Assembly (NCBI GenBank): GCA_916613615.1
Contig: OU744720.1
Coordinates: 71,006,471-71,070,470, forward strand
From: Steromphala cineraria
Lineage: Eukaryota; Mollusca; Gastropoda; Trochida; Trochidae
Direction: 5' to 3'
DNA length: 64,000 nucleotides
The notes below the pieces were generated by a model. That model did no database searches, was not told the DNA's origin, and was given only the letters and a program-made list of their open reading frames with translations. Positions 51,489-62,639 of this stretch are shown in pieces (position 1 is the stretch's first letter; every line of letters starts with the position of its first letter). A program made the translations under genes and the position numbers.

Positions 51489-52590
51489 CTAGATTAGCGT
51501 TTGCGGGACACCGCAAAAGCAGAGCAGCCCCGAAACTTGGGGTTTAGCCTTACCCTGTTCCGCCTTTTACAGGCCTCACCAAATTGGGCATTTTCTCGTG
51601 ACCTTGACCTTTTACACTCAAGATCACACAATCAATGAACACATTTCATTGAGTACAACATTAATGTAATGAAATAAAGTGTTAAAAGTTAATTTATTCC
51701 ATTTTCTCCATTTATGTTGATCGACAGTTCGTACCCACAACTTTTTGAAAATGTTTTACTTCTCAAGAGATAAAATACACAAAATCCAAACTTCATAGCA
51801 CAACCACTTTTCAAGTTATCGCGTTTACAAGGAATTGCAATAACTCATATCTCATGACCTTAAACTTTGACCTTCAAGGTCACACAATCATTGAACACTT
51901 TTTATTGAGTATAACAATCATGTTTTGATTAAAAGTGATCATAGTTAAAATTAAGCATGTTCGCAAAACCATGCTTAGGTCATGACCTTGTTGTGACCTT
52001 GACCGTTGACGGATTGTAGCCGAAACCCTTTCAAACAATTTTACTTGTCAAAGGATGATATATACCAAGTTAGAGCTTCATAGTACAAAAACTTTTCAAG
52101 TTATCGCGTTTACAAGGAATTTTGTAGGGACTTTATAACTTTCTAACTCGTGACCTTGACCTTTGAACTTGAAAGTGAACATGTCATAATGATTCCCTGG
52201 AAGTGTTCACATTCAGACATGTTCATGAGTTCTGAAACGCTAAATGTGATAAAGTTATACCCAAATTTAGTGCATATTGCAATAACTCATATCTCATGAC
52301 CTTTGACGGATTGTAGACAAAACCTTTTCAAAAATGTTTACTTGTCCAAGGATGATATATACCAAGTTAGAGCTTCATAGCACAAAAACTTTTCAAGTTA
52401 TCGCGTTTACAAGGAATTCTTAGAGTGATTACATGGCTCACGCCCTTGACCTTTGACCTTGAAAGCGAACGTGTCAAAATCGTTCCCCCGAGGTATGAGT
52501 AGTAAGTTATGAATAAGGGTTCTGGAAAGCTTAGTGGAAAAAAAGTTATAGCTTGTGATACGAGTGCGGCGGCGGCGGTGGAAACTTCGG
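51489..52590 (+). repeat. Dispersed repeat with TGACCTTGACC arrays, three internal units
   Basis: The line cttttcaagttatcgcgttt acaaggaatt recurs at about 51808, 52093 and 52389, and gatgatatataccaagttag at 52052 and 52348, giving units of about 285-296 bp. Each unit carries one or more TGACCTTGACC or TTGACCTT motifs. The repeat starts around the GC-richer gcgggacaccgcaaaagcag and ends in a GGC triplet run (52567-52580). This kind of element is frequent in bivalve DNA. No protein is encoded. Confidence 0.75.
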
Positions 52591-52644
52591 CGTAATAGAA
52601 CAGAGGCTGTATCAACATTTCATGACTTGATCTGCCTCTGTGGG
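52591..52644. mobile_element. MITE terminus closing the TGACCTTGACC repeat
   Basis: CGTAATAGAACAGAGGCTGT, then ATCAACATTTCATGACTTGA and CTCTGTGGGG, is the right terminal repeat of the 1952-2239 family almost base for base. It directly abuts the GGC-rich end of the preceding repeat, so the array may be the internal part of a longer relative. Confidence 0.75.
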
Positions 52645-53324
52645 GAAACTATTATCAGTCTCTCTTACCAGTTCCACGTTGGTGATTAAGACGGGTTTCA
52701 CGTAGTTGTGAAAAGTCAAACAGATTTGAATCTTGCGAATGGACACGAAAATGATATATTCATAAAGTTAAGTCTAACATTTACTACACCACAATAAATA
52801 TTTGTATTTGTGATTAAGAAATAAAAACCGTCCATCAGCCACATCTTTAATTAAATATCTATTTTCATTACTTTTAATTAGAATGTTCAGGCCGCATGCA
52901 CACATCAGAAGTAGAATGAAATTTATCAGTTCCTATTCTTGAACATACGGTTGGCTATTTCCAACAATTCCATTAACACCTGCCTTCGTTCAATATCAAC
53001 ATCAACTCTTGACTCAAACCAAGCCGTATGTCTACTTCACAAATTTAGAGGCAGCTTAACGGAAATGTTTCCAGCACTATTATTTAGTAAGATCTCTAAG
53101 AAGAGGCGTCAGTCGCATACAAACTGCTTAGTAGATTTGTTTTGAAAAGCCTTGTACAGTAAATTAATATATTAATATTGTCGAAACAAATCTTTGTTTT
53201 TCTGTAAGTTCATCCGTGGTGCATCAGAACATTTGTCTCTGTGAGATCCCGATATATGGCAGAAACATGCCTTGTATCGTTCTTTATATATGACTGACAT
53301 GTAGTTACAACAAAAGACACATAA

Positions 53325-53901
53325 ACTCATGTCCAAAAGAAACGATACCAAGTTTTCAAAGTCGTCCGAAACAAAATTCTATAACCTGACAGAGTCGAAT
53401 TTACGTGTGTCTAACAGGCATATATCTTGTAAAAAAGTATGCACATTTTCATTCTTAAGGAAAAGATACTTTTGATTTTGTGTCTTTTCAAATGTACATG
53501 GAGTGCATAAATCGAAATTTCAAATTGTTTTATGAACAGAACTTTTGTCATTTCACTTTAAAATTGATAAAGTATTGAATTTATGTCAGAAAAAAATGTT
53601 GTAGATATAATACACTTTATTTGACATAAATTCATTGACGGGTCACTGCACTAGAACGTTTTAAAACAAGCGAAAGTGTCCAATTTCTCTCTGCTATCTC
53701 GCCTAGTTAAGGAGATTCCAGATCGAGGATTTTTTTCAAATGCATGTTTCTCGGAAACATGAAAAGATAATGTTTCCAAATTTTGCATAGACGTAAGTTG
53801 ACTACTGAAGAAATGATATTACTATGTTTTAGTCTTATTAATCTGCAGTGGATTGAATTATTTTGGGATTTGTATGGAATCGTTTCTTTTGGACATGAGT
53901 T
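53325..53901. mobile_element. TA-flanked MITE with perfect 23-bp inverted repeats
   Basis: The left end is AACTCATGTCCAAAAGAAAC followed by GAT, and the right end is its exact reverse complement. TA flanks both sides (53323-53324 and 53902-53903). The element is 577 bp and non-coding. TA target duplication fits the Tc1/mariner-like group of DNA transposons. The interior matches 4030-4215, and the tips resemble those of the element at 61342. Confidence 0.88.
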
Positions 53902-56064
53902 TATAAATTCATGAGTATACTATAATTCATTGATTTCTTCAACAAATATCATCATCCTACTCTGCCATTAGCTTTGTTAACCTGGACTCAGATTACTAGT
54001 TGGTTTCTGTATTAACTGACAATATAATAATGTTTAAACAGTATTTACATAAAAGTCTATATATTATCTCCTTGGTCAACATAAAGGGTATGGAAAATAC
54101 AAAAAATCTTAATTCAAGAGGAGTTTACGTATGACCTTGCCAGTTAAAAGCGTTTGAAGTATAGAGACAGAAACTGTATATTGTTTATGTGTATCCACAT
54201 TCCGAAATAGTGAAGTTAAGCAAAAGATTGTATAACATTGAGTTCTAGAATGTTTTAAATACACACTCTATGTAACAGTTATATGATGAGTATTGGTCGT
54301 CTAGTCCACGACATGATTGGTTATAGGACGAGCCGTTACAAACGTATACACAACGTCATTTATAAACAAAATATATCTTTAAAAATACCATACGTTTATT
54401 GTAAAAATGCGTTGAACTATGTTCTGTGTATCAAACAATGAGCCTCATCACGCTTTTAGAAACTGCCAAATATTCTCTTAAATATGCTCTATAGTTACCT
54501 TATCCTTCGTGTCTTTAAAAGAACTATCTTTTGAGCAGCACTTGAGTAGAAGCTACGGTAACAACAACAGCGCCTGGGACATGCTTTGCACGTGCACTTC
54601 ATGGTGAAAACGACATGAGCTTTCGAAGAAGGCGACATTATTACTGTGTACAATGGAAGGTGAGGCAACATTTCTCTACAAACATGGATGATGCGCCCAA
54701 ATGAGAGGCCTAGGTAATTACTTTCCTCTCGATGAATTTATGATACAAATTAAAATTTTTTTGAAATGTTTCTACCGAAAAGAGTGCACTTGAAGTAAAT
54801 AAGATATACGATATGGCAGAAGACTCCCATTACATATTTAGTTACACACGGTTGACCTGAATTCATTGAATTTTCCTGTCTCTTTAACAACCGATCAACG
54901 TGGACTGTATTTACAGACTTTAAAAATTTCAATACTTAATCGCCGCTGCAATTCGTTTCTTTAACTCTATTTACAGGATGTTTATGTAAAGAATGCGTTT
55001 GAAGGTGGCATATTAGGCACATTTGTCGTTTTGTGTTCTATATCAACGTTGTATTGACTAGAGCATTAAATGGTCTTTTGAAGGAACTACAACTAGTTTG
55101 CAACTTTGTCTCTTCATTGCATATGTTTTCCTGTCAGATACACTTGACGAAGAAGACAAGAAATAATTTAATAAGATGTTTTAGTTATTACATGAGGAAG
55201 TTATCTACAGTAGCTGTCGTGAGAACAGTCTATATTGACTAGTCATAAATTCTTGATAATCAAAGAATATGCATTAAATTGATGTTCAATTACGTTTTCA
55301 AGAAGAAAATTAACATTCACTGTATGCTTTACCTTATTTTGGCATTTGAATAAACATGCGAGATGTTTTAAATGAATTACTTTAATTGTCACGGCCTGTC
55401 TGTTTTACAGTGCACTTGTCTAAAAGGTTTAATGCAACTTGAAATGGCCCTGGTCTCTCATGGCTAGATAATGAGGTTTCTGTCACAGATCATTTAATCA
55501 AATGTAGATATAAATTTGCAGTAATTATTATCCTAATTATGGAACAATCTCTAAAAAAACTAAATTACGAATTTCCTTCCCAAAAATACAATATTTTCAA
55601 TGATAGGGTTGCGGGTAAATAATTGTTTTCGTCCAACTATGGAAGAAGTCACAGTTAATGATTAAAATATAGCATATAATTCATCAAAAGGATGACGAGA
55701 ATTACACAATCGTACATCTAAGATATGTTTATTTCATTATGTATTTAGGCTCCTTAAAATATTCTCCATCTCTATTCTCTACATGATTCAGGCCTCTATG
55801 GAACGACAAACATGACGCTTGTCCAGGAGAAAAGCAAATTTCCCTAAAACGAAAAGATTCATATGGGTGAGTCGTTTGTGTAAAGAGAAGAGATACGTGT
55901 TGGTCTCAAAGCGAAGAAACAGTATCTCGATCTGTACATATTCAAACAATATTGTTTATCATCCAAAACTGTGTTCCTCAGAAAATATCGCTTCGACAAT
56001 AGATTTTGAACAATGCCCTTTACTCAGAAAAAACATGACATCATAAATGTTTTACATCATCAGT

Positions 56065-56122
56065 AATAACGTCACAATGCTATGATGTCATAAACACAAC
56101 GTCACAATGCTATGACATCACT
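56065..56122. repeat. Short tandem duplication
   Basis: AACGTCACAATGCTATGATG is repeated 27 bp later as AACGTCACAATGCTATGACA. The stretch between 53.9 and 56.0 kb has no gene that I can support. Confidence 0.75.
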
Positions 56123-56240
56123 GGTTTAGGAGTTTTAGGGCTATGCAGTGTTCAAAGATGTACATCTTTCATGCTAATGTGATGAACAATGGTTTTTGAT
56201 GGTAAATAGAATCTCACCCTCGTCTTCTGACATCAAATAT

Positions 56241-56406
56241 ATCAACACTCGTTGATAAAAGTAAAATATCCTGGGCAAGCTTCGGATCTTTGTTACTTTT
56301 ATCAACTTGTGTTGATTTATTTTTTATTGACTTGCACATTTGTCATATGGTGCCACATATATTGAATAAATATCTTCTTCTCCTTCTTCAAAAGTCAATA
56401 AAAAGT
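56241..56406. repeat. Two adjacent hairpins (inverted repeats)
   Basis: Arms 56241-56264 and 56293-56316 pair at 22 of 24 positions (ATCAACACTCGTTGATAAAA against its complement), with a 28-nt loop. A second pair follows at about 56320-56334 and 56392-56406 (TTTTTATTGACTT / AAGTCAATAAAAA). The two hairpins share the TTGA-TTTTTA wording and may be remnants of one small foldback element. Confidence 0.7.
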
Positions 56407-56589
56407 AACATATCTGCATTATCCTGTGGGTAGTAGCCCCCCGAAACCTCCTACTTCGGCCATTGGAGGTGTCTAGTTTGTTGAAATAATATCAAAATTT
56501 TCTATAAATTCCGTTCCGCTTCTGGAAGGGGGGTTAGATTTAGCTTAAGTAAAGAGATTACAAGTCAACAGATCGGTGAGCAGTGTGTA

Positions 56590-56840
56590 AAAGTGATGTA
56601 GAAAGTTTTGATTGCAGTGAGTCGTGTCTCTGTAGTCTACAATTCCTGGTATTTGCATAGCTTACATAAAATATGCTTTCTTTGAAAAAAAAAATTCAAT
56701 TAAGTTGGGGTATTTGATGTGAACATCGCCTTAGTTTTCCATGGCGAAGCCGATTACTTGTATAAGTGATAGTTTAAAACCAGTTTCAGCAGAGTCCAAG
56801 AATAATGACAAATCATCCTCAACAGATCCGAGCAAATTCA
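56590..56840 (+). repeat. Duplicated block beta, copy D
   Basis: This is the counterpart of 36560-36990, same orientation. It leads directly into the block shared with 45.4 kb (atggttgtctgg at 56938), so two duplication relationships meet here. Confidence 0.45.
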
Positions 56841-58953
56841 GAAGTTGCTAAATAAGGACGTGAGTTTCGATCAAGTGTTCCATTTCAGACAGTCTCATTG
56901 CAGGACAAGGTAAAAAGAAAATGGAAATCTTTATTAAATGGTTGTCTGGAACAATAAATGTATTTTTCTAGTAATATTTGGTGTAAATATCACGTCTGAA
57001 CTTAAGTAATTAACATATATAAAAATAAACAATAAACTGATAAAAAAAACTATAAGGAAACTTCTATTGATTAACTTATTTGTTCTTTTAGGTGATGAAG
57101 CACTGACATTACAGTTTCTGGTTTCTATGCACGTCAGAGGATGTACTTCGACATAGTGAACTTTTACTAAGCAAATATCTTAAAGAAATGTAGAAAAAAT
57201 CTAATAATATTGAATGATAACTTCGTATTTAAGAATAATCTGAATGCAACTAACTTATTATAGAAGTTTCTGAAGTGTCTTCCTCGCCTTAGATTCCTCA
57301 GCGTTTTAGAAACACATTAATTATCCCAGAACTCGTTTATATAGATGAATGGTATGATATTCGCGTCTGCCAATCGAATCAACACATTATGTTTTAATGA
57401 TCATTTTCATAGAACATAGACTTTAGTTTTGGTAAGTAAATTACTTGTAATCAAGTGAGGCTGTTATTATCTAAGCTGGTCCATTTTTTGCTCAAATGTT
57501 TCGAGGTTAAAATAAAAATTTCTTAATAGGCATATAGAAGTTGATAGTTTATATGAGAAAGAAAGGTATGGATTACAACTTCTTTATGGTATTTGCATAC
57601 GATGTTTCAAGACTCCTTCATCAGGTGGAAATGACAGTGGTATATGACTATGCATAATATATGTACAAGAAGCCAGTTGAACACACATAGAGGAACCTAC
57701 ATGTATTTACAATAGGTAAACTTAAGCAATAAAAATAAAAATTATGTAAAATTCCTCTACATTCCTTCACACACCGATATATGATAAACATTCACTTTAT
57801 ACACAGAATGAGAGGAGGACAAAAATGCTTACAAGTAGCATTTGTGTGCTACAACTATAAACGCAAAAACCAGACATCTGATTTTCTATCTTTTAAACAT
57901 TTTTGTAATTACTGGAGCAAGATGCATCATTATCAGCCACCTTTACTTTACAAGTTATAGTTGAAGTTAGGATTCAGCTATACATTAACTCATAAGTAAT
58001 GTTTTATTATCTGAATAACAATAAAAAAAATCTTTTTGCTATTGTTGTTGGTATTTTTCACAGAAAATTAAGAAATAAAGATCAAAATATATCTTAAAAT
58101 GGTGTCGTATGTCTACAAACAAAACGCCTTTCCTTTGTTTTGATTCTAATCATATCTTATTTTTGTGCAGGCTATAAACTTCACGCTTCCCGAGGGAGCA
58201 TATCCTAGACATGTGACCTATAATTAATAAGAATAAATATTTGTTTTATGTAGAATAAATATATGTGTAGCATAAGTATAACACATATGCGATAATTACC
58301 TGCAGTACACCCAAACGTATACATTCCAGTTCTAAACTTCTTGGAAACTTTTCAGATTTCCCTCAAGTAAGAAAAGTGAGTTTATAAAACAGCTGCTTCT
58401 CCATCTTAAATTTCTTTGACAGTCTGCCAGTAATTACTTTTAAATAAATTGTGGGTACTTGAATTAATTTTTTACATTTTGAGGGAAGAGTCTTGTTTTA
58501 TCAAATGCTACAACATGTTGTATAATTAAGAATGCTTGTAGCTTAACTTATATAAAATGACGGACTTATTTTTTCATGATTGCTGTAATAATTGCAGTTT
58601 TATAGCGAATGATAATTTTGAGTTCATAGTAAACAAGTCTTGTACTGAATATCATCTCGGTTTAAAACCCTGTCTTTCAAGTAATTTTCATCATTTTTTT
58701 AAATATACAGTTAGTCATGTGGCAAAAGTATCGATACAAGAATTTCACAAGTTAAATGCATAAAGATTAACAATACATGATAGTATATGAACATACACTG
58801 TAGATGATCATTCTGAATAACAGTTTGGCTCCGTCCGTCCGAGTTTAAGCGGACAGACTTTCTAAAAAAATATTCAAGATAGGATAATCAAATTTCCTGT
58901 GTGTCTTCAGTGCATCAGTACCTTGATGGAGTTCGAGAATCAGAAGTGCACAA

Positions 58954-59492
58954 GGTAGGTAGGTGGATTTAAGGGCGATGTTGGGCCACATAAGACCTAT
59001 ATGCGCCCTGCATTAAAAGGTAATGTTAAAATATTGTTAAAAAAAGAAAGGATTACAAGATTAGATAATATCATATTTGCCTTTGTTTTTGACAAAATCT
59101 AAAAGTGACCTTTGAACTTCGCAAACATCAAGTTTTCTTCTAATATGGATCTAATTGAGAAGACGTTTGATTTTGAGATAACAACCTCTCTGAGGTCGTG
59201 GCGTTGCTCGTTATGACCTTCACATTCTAAGTGAAAATGAAAGATTGTTTCTGGTGTATTTGTAAAACAATGAATACATAGCTGAGATACATTTTTATCT
59301 AAGATATGCCTGTATGCGTTTAATCTGCAATGACCAAGCCTCAGACGAGTAAGAATAACTTCTTCTCTTCGATTTTGTCGACGGATCTTGGTATGCTTTT
59401 AAATTGTTTGACATGAACTGTACATTTGCCTTGCAGTGCTGCCATTATCCCAGTCACTTTGACACTTATCACCAATTGCCTTATTTATGTTT
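58954..59492 (-). mobile_element. 5'-truncated LINE insertion with 8-bp target duplication
   Basis: GTGCACAA occurs immediately left (58946-58953) and right (59493-59500) of a 539-bp segment. The flanks rejoin perfectly with the related block at 60.3 kb (cagaa-gtgcaca-attatt against aacaatgcaattatt). The insert, read on the minus strand, consists of a LINE protein C-terminus and a 3' UTR ending in an (ACCT)n-like tail. It is a textbook target-primed insertion that was truncated at its 5' end. Confidence 0.9.
59099..59490 (-). pseudogene. LINE ORF2 C-terminus with zinc-knuckle-like CCHC
   Basis: The frame starts at the truncation point, INKAIGDKCQSDWDNGST, and has one internal TAA (SSCQTI-stop-KHTK). 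It then reads EEVILTRLRLGHCRLNAYRH, LDKNVSQLCIHC, TPETIFHFHLEC and EGHNEQRHDLREVV, and ends with KFKGHF and stop at 59099. The order of a WxxEWD-like helix, L-RLRLGHxRLN, CxxC and HxxxxC is the region that follows the RNase H-type domain in many I/Jockey-like elements. The cysteine/histidine set (C-x2-C, H-x4-C) is intact. The single stop and the missing catalytic domains make it inactive. No Met starts the frame. Confidence 0.85.
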
Positions 59493-61341
59493 GTGCACAA
59501 TTATTGTTAAGGAGTTATTGCCATTCTTTCCTGTTTTGGACTGTTCGAGTGGGTTGTCAAAGGGGACAACTATCTAAGATGTAATAACCAAATTTGCTTT
59601 GTGTCTCAAGGGAATTAATACCGTGATGCAACCTGGTTTACGGGCCCTCTTCCTACCTGACCTTGATGGAGTTTGAAAATCAGAACCGTGCAATTATTAT
59701 GTCCCCTCCCCCGCCGGTCGGGAGCCATATTTAGCTGAGTTCTCGTCGGCGTTGGCGCTCCCACTTCGTTTCCGGAGCATATCTCTAAAACTATGTGACC
59801 GATCATCACCACCAAACTTGGTATACTGTCTCTCCATATCATGAAGATGTGCCTTTTGGAGGTTTGAGATTTAAAACTAATTATTTTGTTTATTTCCATG
59901 CAACAATTTGAACTGAGTTTTTTTTAAAGGGTAGTGTTTGTTTCCGGAGCAGATCTCTAAAACTATTTGACCAATCATCACCATATATGTTAAACTGTCT
60001 TAATTGTTTGTCTTTAGTAAATAAACGTCTCATAATACAAGCACTGGTTTGTTGTTTACTTACTCAACATATGTATTCAAGTTTAATTATACAGAGAACA
60101 TGAATGGTGCTTTATAATAGTATTGTTTAAAGGTTTGGAGCATTTGAGGAAGGGGGGGGACATCTGTTTTACGGGTAAAAAAACTTTCGTTTTTACAGTG
60201 TTTTTGTCCTTGTTTTTCGAACCTAGTCAAGGGTGTCATCAAAAGGGGATTTTCTCAGAAAATATTTCAGAAAGAATAACCAAATTTGCTGTGTGTCTTT
60301 AGGGCATCAATACCTTGGTTGAGTTCGAAAGAAAGAACAATGCAATTATTTTTACGGAAATATTGCCATTTTTTCGTGTTTTGAACTCTGTAGCGTTCTA
60401 TGCAGATTGATGGCCCATATAGGAAAATCCGAGCTTTAATGAAACCTTATTTGACGGGGGATATTGATGAACATGTCTTGTTTTATTTTGAAAGATTAAA
60501 TTTCAAAACTAAAAATAGTTAAATTGATTTCTGTTTCAGTGGAAATGACTGTGAAGCGCATCAGTGTGTTGTATAATGATAAATATTTCTATACAGATTA
60601 CGTATATTGTAAATACATTAATGAATTACTTTCTTTTTCCTAGTTTACTAAAAAAGTAGTTTACTTTAATGTTAGCGACCGTAACGGAGATATCATTACA
60701 CAGATCATTAATAATAGTTTTGGTAACTTTGTTTTGCAATGTGGACAAGATAAACTACATTAGTTAAATATTATTCAACTTCCACTTTGCCAGAAATTTG
60801 ATATCTATATTTCGATTGAACAACATTCTTAATGCTTTTCTCTGTTCATAAGTTATACCGAACATTACTTACGAATCTTGGACATATTTAGACCGTTTAA
60901 CTTTTGGCAATATGGCTACAACTTCACCTTCATGAAAAACATCACGTTTCAATAGCAATGGCTGTCAGAAAGAGGAGATTAATGTATACATTTGTGTATA
61001 ACAAGACGTAAATAATTCGTACATTTATAATCTACATTTATATTTCAGACCTATCAGCGGTTATCAACATCAACATCCTGTCATAGGATTGGTACCCGTC
61101 TGATAATGAGATGCACTCGAAACGGAAATACACATGTATATAAGAGTAAGAGACACAAATATAAATCAACAATCATAGTCTTTTGGAATGTCAGTTTAGA
61201 GAAACAAACATTCGTAGTAATTTTTAGATCTTTAACTTTGAATTCTCATTTGCAAATAAGATAATTAACATTTTCGAACTACAAACATGCACTGCAATTC
61301 TTTGTGTTTGAAAGTGAAAATTATTCATAGTTATTAAGATA

Positions 61342-62516
61342 AACTGACGTCCAAAAGAAACTTTACTACATTTTGTAATCATTCTGATTAAAGAATGAAG
61401 AACGATAGAACTTTAAAACAAAGTGCCTTTTATCGATCAACCATTTCAGTCAACAACCAGCTAATTAAAATTGAAGGGGAAAACCCCGATTTAGCAATAA
61501 ATCAATTTAAAGTGGGCAGGGGTCAAACTTTTGATTGTTCAGGCATTCATTGAAATACTTTTTTCGCAATAATTTCGTTAAGGTTATGAAATTAGCAACT
61601 TTTGCGCCAGGTATGAGCAGGCCGAGTGTTATCCCTTCAAAATCTGCCATGTGTAACGAAAAACGCCAAAATTTGAATTACGTCACCTGTCTTCAGTTTC
61701 AATCTTCACATTAAATCTGAATCCATGTTTTTCTATCAATGGGAATTTATGGATAAAGTCCTACATGTCAGATTGACACATTTGTTAGTCGTACAACTGG
61801 TAATCAGCCTTGAGAGCTGAACAATCGCAGTTAAATCGTAATATTGCAGGCCAATTATGACGTTATGACTTTATGAATGACATTGCCTTGTGTGGTTGAT
61901 TAGTGGCCAATGGCTATCAATTGAGCAGTCAATGAGCTTTGATTACAACTGTTCAAGTTCATATAGTGCACGAGAACATAATGACATGTCGACCTTTGAT
62001 GTATGCTATCCTTGACGTCATTAAGAGACAACGTTATCGGTGGTTTAACGTTTTAGATATTGGCCCTCATGCAGTCAAAAACTACTCTTTTTCCATGTTT
62101 CAGGGTTGTCAGCAATCCTCACAACCTCTCTGTAAAGCCTGATCAAGTTACCATAACAAATGAAGGAACATTATCGATTCTTGTAACAAGGGTATTTTTT
62201 TATCAGTTTTGTTGATTTTCAATGGGGATTGGTGATATTTTTGCTGTGCCGTTACCGGTTTTAAGGTGTTTTTTTCACAAACAGGAGGACAAACATTCAT
62301 TATGGACATTTATTAAACCTTTTCGTCACGTGACTAAACTCCGGTGGAAAGGTCACCTGATTATGACATTTTTTGCCATTTTTGCAAAATGCATGAATAT
62401 TGCTCGATTTAAAGTTTTAAACATAAAAGTTTGGGTTTCAACTATGTTGTTGAGAACTTAACTGAAAATATTGAAATAACATTGTAAAAGTGTAAAGTTT
62501 CTTTTGGACGTCAGTT
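61342..62516. mobile_element. TA-flanked DNA transposon remnant or long MITE, 25-bp inverted repeats
   Basis: The left end is AACTGACGTCCAAAAGAAAC followed by TTTAC, and the right end is its exact reverse complement. TA flanks both ends (61340-61341 and 62517-62518). The length, 1175 bp, is close to a full mariner-type element, but I find no transposase motifs. The ORFs at 61939-62142 and 62222-62461 show nothing recognisable. The tips share CCAAAAGAAAC with the 53325 element, so both may use the same transposase. Confidence 0.88.
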
Positions 62517-62639
62517 TAGATTTATTATATGTTTGGTAGTTGATAGAATCTCAATATAACTATTGCATCATCAGTTTCATATTTGAGATGTAAATTTGAA
62601 AAATAAACTACTAGATACAACATTCTTTCTATTTACATA

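Larger units (their letters stand above)
58826..60485 (+). repeat. Composite of related bivalve-type repeats, interrupted by a LINE
   Basis: Three related blocks follow one another: 58858-58953 plus 59501-59552, 59565-59700, and 60250-60392. Each has a core like aaccaaatttgctgtgtgtc, then taccttgatggagttcgaaaatcag, tgcaattatt and, in the first and third, a ttattgccattttt region. The part from 59698 (tatgtcccctcccccgc) to about 59960 contains the repeated line tccggagca-atctctaaaact. The minus-strand ORF at 59899-59615 lies wholly in this repeat and is not a gene. Confidence 0.65.

Noticed and set aside
59615..59899. 94-codon minus-strand ORF
   Set aside because: Lies entirely within the bivalve-type dispersed repeat at 59.6-59.9 kb.
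61939..62461. Two ORFs inside the TA-flanked element as possible transposase
   Set aside because: No DDE/D-type motif, helix-turn-helix or mariner/Tc1 wording could be seen; more likely chance frames in a non-autonomous element.
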